This document shows, one piece after another, positions 35,301 to 37,695 of a stretch of DNA of 37,695 nucleotides. This DNA is from Planococcus sp. APC 4015 (GTDB taxonomy: Bacteria; Actinomycetota; Actinomycetes; Actinomycetales; Microbacteriaceae). The translations under genes and the position numbers were made by a program. The stretch lies in contig JASDDH010000020.1 in assembly GCA_030407505.1 (NCBI GenBank), forward strand, positions 1 through 37,695, written 5' to 3'. The first letter of the stretch is position 1, and each line of letters opens with the position of its first letter. The notes beneath the pieces are model-generated. The model did no database searches, had not been told where the DNA came from, and was given only the letters and a program-made list of their open reading frames with translations.

Positions 35301-37695
35301 GATGTTCGTCAGAGGCTTGAACGCGTCGGACCCGGGGTCGACCACACCGGCACCGGTGGTGAAGATCGCCTGGAACGGCACCCATGCGTTGCCGAGACGG
35401 TCCTTGACGCCGTCGGTGACCACGAAGCGGTACTGCGTGTTCGCCGCGAAGGGCGTGGTCGGGGCGAAGTTCACCGTGTCGTTTCCACCCGAGGTGTTCG
35501 TCGAGCCGGCGACTTCGGTGCCGTCCGCGACGCGGAAGACCTTGACGTTGCCGGGCATCGTCATGTCGTCGACCCCGAAGCCCGCGTAGGGCACCTTGAT
35601 CGTTGCGGCGACGCCGCCGTTGACGTCGGCATCGTTCGCACGGTTGACCGGGTTGACCGACCAGATGTGCGGACGGTCGTACTCGATGGCCTTCACGTCG
35701 ACGTAGGCGAGCTTCGTGTTGAATCCGCCCAGCGAGTCGAGCGTCAGGCGGCCGTCCCAGACGCCGACCGTCGCGGTGTGGGTCAGGAACTCCTGCGACG
35801 CGGTCGCCTGGAAGCTGTTGATCCCGAGCGAACCCTCGACGTTGATCGTGTGCTGCGAGTCGTAGGTCGTGGCGCCCATCTGGTCGCCGACTGCGACGGT
35901 GACCTCGTACAGGCCCTCGGGAACTGCCATCTCCCAAACACCGTCGATCTTGATGCCGTTGGTGCCGTTGCCGCCGTCGACGTCGTTGTACTGCATGTGG
36001 ATCATCGAATCGAGGCGTTCGTCGACACCTGCGCGACCTCGGTCGCGACCGTTGCTCACCAGCGAAACCGCGGTGCCGTCCTCGTTGAGCCAGCCGTACG
36101 TGAGACCGGTGCCCTGACCTGCGCTGCTGCGCGGGCCATAGGCCTGTCCCCAGTCGGCGACGTAGCCGGACGCCGGTACACCGTTCGTCGCGGTGAAGTC
36201 GACCTTGACGTCGGTCGTGTTGGCGACACGCGGCTTGGCGACGATCTCGTTCGACGGAGCGGAGTCGTTGCCGGCGAGATCGACGGCGGTCACAGAGTAG
36301 AAGTAGGTCGTCTCGTTGTTGACGGACTCATCGACCCAGGTGGTGCCGGTGATCGGCGCAGCACCCGAGACGACGGCGCCTTCGAGGATGGCACCGGGCA
36401 CGAGGGAGCGGTGCACGAAGTAGCCCACCGCGTCGGTCGACGTCGAAGCCGTCCAGGTCAGCGTGATCTCGCCGTCACCCTCGCTGGCAGCGACTGCCGT
36501 GGGGGCGGTGGGTGCCTCGGTGTCGGGCGTGGAGGTCGCCATCCCGACCGCCTCGTTCGACGGGCCGGACTGGTTGCCTGCCCCGTCCACCGCGGTGACC
36601 ACGTAGTAGTACGTCGTGTCGGAGGTCACCGATGCATCGACGAACTCACCCGAGGAGACGAGCACCGTGTTGACCTTCGTACCGGTGACGGGCGTCACAC
36701 CAGCGGCCGTGCCGCGATAGACGTTGTAGCCGACGGTGTCGGTCGACGTGCTCAGCTGCCATGTGACGACCAGGTCCTCGTCGTCCTGCGCGACGACGGC
36801 TTGCGTCGGCGCCGCCGGCGCCTCGATGTCGCCGCCCTGGCGTTCGTAGTCGAGGGAGAGCTGCGCGCCACCCCAGACCTGGTAGTACTCGACGGAGATC
36901 TCGTGCGGACCCGCCGTCAGCGGAACCGTGACCACCGACGCGTCGGTCGAGTACGACCACCGGTTGATGACCGCGACACCGTCAACGAAAACGCGCACGC
37001 CATCATCTGCGCGGACGGTGAACGTGTAGTCCCCCGCGCCTTCATCGATCGTCTTCACGAACCGAGCCGAGTAGTTGTCACCGCGCACGCCCTCAGCCGG
37101 CGAACCCGACTGCGCGTGCGAGAAGTCCACGTCGTCGAAGCACTCCGTCGCGACAGCCGCGCCCTGAAGATCCGTGTTGTGGAAGAACGTGCCCGACCAC
37201 TCCGACGCGACACAGGTGTTCACCGAGACCGAGTAGTCCAGCGAAAGCTGCGCACCACCCCAGCCCTGGTAATACTCCACGACCAGCTCATGAGCGCCCG
37301 ACGACAACGAGACAGTCGCCACCGACGCGTCCGTCGAATACGACCAACGGTCGATCACCGCGACGCCGTCCACGAGCACCCGCACACCATCATCCGCGCG
37401 AGCAGTGAACGTGTAGTTGCCCGCACCCTCATCGATCGTCTTCACGAACCGAGCAGAATAGTTCACGGGCGAGACGCCAGCGGCAGGGGACACGTCCGAT
37501 CCGTGCTCCTCATTGAGTTCGGTGAGGCACGCCACCGCGACCGCTGAGCCCTGCAGGTTCGTGCCACCGAAGTAGCTTGCCGACCAGTCCGAATCGACAC
37601 ACGAGTCCACCGAGAGGGCGTAGTCGAGGGAGAGCTGCGCGCCACCCCAGACCTGGTAGTACTCGACGGAGATCTCGTGCGGACCCGCCGTCAGC
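29301..37695 (-). CDS. Giant secreted-type mosaic protein (PA14, FN3, malectin-like, beta-propeller), 5' end outside the window
   Basis: At least 2797 codons; the frame has no stop or credible start before the right edge, so signal peptide and N-terminus are not visible. Domains in protein order by nucleotide: PA14 units to 36837 (one partial, two full); FN3 about 36836-36540 and 36525-36235; malectin-like 36222-35675; Big_5-like 35690-35350; sugar-dehydrogenase-like beta-propeller 35340-33900; ASH-like 33890-33535; a DYQD module 33530-32970; malectin-like 32950-32390, 32350-31830 and 31830-31310; Ig-like 31310-31040; ASH-like 31040-30640; second DYQD module 30640-30080; FN3 30075-29790; malectin 29780-29304. 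No LPXTG or terminal helix. Likely an extracellular glycan-binding adhesin or matrix protein linked to the polysaccharide genes; function is inferred. Confidence 0.88.
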   Translation of the reverse strand, partial: LTAGPHEISVEYYQVWGGAQLSLDYALSVDSCVDSDWSASYFGGTNLQGSAVAVACLTELNEEHGSDVSPAAGVSPVNYSARFVKTIDEGAGNYTFTARADDGVRVLVDGVAVIDRWSYSTDASVATVSLSSGAHELVVEYYQGWGGAQLSLDYSVSVNTCVASEWSGTFFHNTDLQGAAVATECFDDVDFSHAQSGSPAEGVRGDNYSARFVKTIDEGAGDYTFTVRADDGVRVFVDGVAVINRWSYSTDASVVTVPLTAGPHEISVEYYQVWGGAQLSLDYERQGGDIEAPAAPTQAVVAQDDEDLVVTWQLSTSTDTVGYNVYRGTAAGVTPVTGTKVNTVLVSSGEFVDASVTSDTTYYYVVTAVDGAGNQSGPSNEAVGMATSTPDTEAPTAPTAVAASEGDGEITLTWTASTSTDAVGYFVHRSLVPGAILEGAVVSGAAPITGTTWVDESVNNETTYFYSVTAVDLAGNDSAPSNEIVAKPRVANTTDVKVDFTATNGVPASGYVADWGQAYGPRSSAGQGTGLTYGWLNEDGTAVSLVSNGRDRGRAGVDERLDSMIHMQYNDVDGGNGTNGIKIDGVWEMAVPEGLYEVTVAVGDQMGATTYDSQHTINVEGSLGINSFQATASQEFLTHTATVGVWDGRLTLDSLGGFNTKLAYVDVKAIEYDRPHIWSVNPVNRANDADVNGGVAATIKVPYAGFGVDDMTMPGNVKVFRVADGTEVAGSTNTSGGNDTVNFAPTTPFAANTQYRFVVTDGVKDRLGNAWVPFQAIFTTGAGVVDPGSDAFKPLTNIAFEKVELPVGNGKYWSSFTFGPDGKLYGSTIGQGLYRFTVNADGTLSNLEDLGYAGIAMIGLLFDKTSTAGNLKLWVTNTSANVSNEQNQWASGISMLSGANLQNRKQVFTDMPRSLSDHLTNSMVYGPNDDIYVLQGSNQAAGDLDGSWGQRGEQLLTAALLHFDPDNARVQTSITDAEGDNPLSVKTAQGGTYDPYAPTAPLKIYATGIRNAYDLVYHSNGHIYVPTNGTAAGGNTPGVNYNAATNTWTRTVGGTSNGRDTVVGQDLTAACQARDARDPSYTPRTIPGTSNVPTQRDHLYDVVEGGYYGHPNPTRCEFVLHEGNNPANPPKWGGGSSGTENRYAPATVLPESHYKGVAYDFEFNKSPNGAIQYKSSTFGGQLKDNLVVVRFSNNNDLIFMQADPATGEILGAQTEVGITGVANTTMQGVGGFNDPLEIVENPANGNLYMNQYDRSGSAQKLYLLRVPASQQAAKITSSENELIFSAVKSNGTTNAASATKTDTSSLTVTNTSTGTLALGAAISGTNSSEFAFVGTVPATLAAGATATLQVRFTPGTTVGQRTAQLTLSGGGSSVSVGLYGLSLNGIEGGNEPVFADVLGTLGHAVNPGWTNLAGGMQPTAKGDEILEPLFVKSGTGPVTWKPLAHFAPQENIPFGWYTGDGTTTERNQVGAINGTNTATGGYQTLLPPYAAGSTPTFDPGAAEFGFYYFSQTFNRLGFTEDRLNTPAASAHRARIYPAKNRAGTVLPNTYIVAFEDADNGDYQDYVFLVSGIKPVTETGSGTDAIKVDFTAVNGQVAPGYIRDIGQAFGARTGADQGSGLTYGWKGVATEDDLNISVGGTTPGNGRDRNSSQADVRLDSFMHMQPENLPADFNGTRINAYWEIQVPNGRYEVTVGVGDPNVGADAESHVVNAEQMNVVSAFVPTGAAGSNTRHKVSTGMVDVTDGHLTIDAAGGVNTKIGFIDVVPVTVTEPGGDDPSDGAQVKVTFQPAGTTVAQGWTAETGSAFSTTRGYGWLNAANSQPVDRTAATRYRTGPLSGITYPTDDRLKGYAFVDNATQPTYTNGVWEYVVPNGDYQVAVSVGDANYLDSTHGVQIEGQPTIQAFVPTTATPFQTGVRNVTVTDGRITLTNSGTNTKINWISIKGDALESSTPTTSVKFAFRTAGSTLPAGWIADTGAAYSAAGGYGWIVNGVPYDRSNMTRLRTAPTAGITYPSGDPTRQGLILMQATTTTGTTITDGTVGVWEYAVANGTYTVSASVGDAGFLDSVHGVSAEGVPLVTNYTPTGTAPFGSGTASVVVTDGKLSLSATGVNTKLNWVTIAGSALSAPSVGITVNGAAVDQQYEGGAATVAASALAASGATVSSFTYSIDGAAATPYTAPFVIDAEGEYDVAFVATDSAGRSTTRTIGLTVLDIGGTLTLANQQVARQQNGQPLPGLYEDLLVIHRVNSLGTNPVHATLRYNDTATVNLGNSGTKDLRITSLALGGAQSAQFQLVAPPTLPLLIEPGQTVPLTVQFIGSSGSKGVRSASITISSSDTATAAKVVQLRGGYMGAPEGGSELTLQQIMNLYGSTSSSGSMGDSLGNGSENPGAPMDGDEVRSFQWKKLDSSKTVQAVQLGAFHGCCNATETYSINGTSATHATPWGQAIYPRNTAGNLVTISTNPGGNFGITVAGQSTTQTAYMAVKMWPVKDAAGKIVPGAWFAGHDYISSPSQCGIGATNCDYQDNVYLVTNILPVSSSDVTAPAAPAAPTGTADTTGVNLTWTASTDADLIGYRIERATAATGPWTTISGTGLVSGTTFRDTAAPAIATTYYRVVAVDGSGNATVGAGAPVNTSSITIAPIRINAGGPALTVGGVTWQADPAASLAGYRSYTNPSVTQIAGTTNDALYFSVRSDNAANWGYDIPVPNGTYTVRLHFAETYFGAPGGGAGSANARRFSINIENGQTGKPNYSIFGEVGAVTLDIEEFTATVADGKVDIDFAASANQPQVNALEIIKVP
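36845..37695 (-). repeat. Tandem PA14 units, 387-bp period, with a 77-bp perfect direct repeat
   Basis: Positions 36845-36921 and 37619-37695 are identical over 77 bp, 774 bp apart, equal to two 129-codon units. The unit between them (matching part from about 37232) encodes almost the same protein but with many synonymous changes. Each unit ends in a segment like EYYQVWGGAQLSLDY and carries ADDGVRV with an Asp pair and two Cys. The second copy touches the window edge, so identity may extend further. Confidence 0.85.

Noticed and set aside
29550..37547. Open plus-strand frame of 2665 codons antisense to the giant gene
   Set aside because: It is Arg/Val/Asp-rich with no recognisable domain and mirrors the sense codons; long antisense frames are expected in GC-rich DNA with strong third-position bias. 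The sense strand encodes clear PA14, FN3 and malectin modules.
37608..37610. GTG as the start of the giant protein
   Set aside because: The same frame continues without a stop to the window edge and encodes a PA14 unit end identical to one further in, so this GTG is an internal valine codon.

Overview
The window reads as chromosomal DNA of a high-GC Gram-positive actinobacterium, most likely a Microbacteriaceae member close to Microbacterium. This rests on the codon use, the rplM-rpsI-glmM order, many start codons placed 6-7 nt after a TANNNT box (leaderless transcripts), and dense ATGA/GTGA gene overlaps. No rRNA, tRNA, CRISPR, phage or transposase gene was seen. Coding density is very high; the longest stretch without a gene is 242 bp (14107-14348), upstream of rplM.

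Left part (1-15188) is housekeeping. A THUMP-like SAM methyltransferase is followed by a minus-strand operon tsaB-rimI-tsaD-DUF4190 protein (tRNA t6A synthesis and ribosomal protein acetylation). A lone plus-strand alpha/beta hydrolase separates it from a second minus operon, acpS-alr-tsaE. Then come glmS, coaA, the plus-strand pair ppx plus a GT14-like glycosyltransferase, glmM, rpsI and rplM, and a leaderless membrane protein of unknown function. GlmS and GlmM together supply GlcN-1-P towards UDP-GlcNAc.

Right part (15241-37695) is an exopolysaccharide or capsule locus. It encodes a low-molecular-weight protein tyrosine phosphatase, a Wzz/BY-kinase chain-length regulator with a Tyr-rich tail, a polymerase fused to an SGNH hydrolase, a glycosyltransferase, a Wzx-like flippase, a two-headed GT4 fusion, a hexapeptide acetyltransferase, another GT4, GDP-mannose 4,6-dehydratase and GDP-L-fucose synthase, and the initiating polyprenyl glycosylphosphotransferase. 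The predicted product is an O-acetylated, probably fucose-containing polymer made by a Wzx/Wzy-type route. Gene orientation alternates, and two convergent pairs in the locus overlap at their 3' ends.

The last 8.4 kb is one minus-strand open frame of at least 2797 codons that runs off the right edge. It encodes a secreted-type mosaic of PA14, FN3, malectin-like, Big_5-like and ASH-like modules around a sugar-dehydrogenase-like beta-propeller. Its stop codon lies 2 nt before the glycosylphosphotransferase start, so the two may be cotranscribed. The most unusual signals are this protein and its internally duplicated modules, a 15-bp-arm inverted repeat at the start of the glycosylphosphotransferase gene, the polymerase-SGNH fusion, a dispersed repeat translated into the TsaD N-terminus, and a strongly over-used GGATGCC/GGCATCC word that is scarce in the giant gene.
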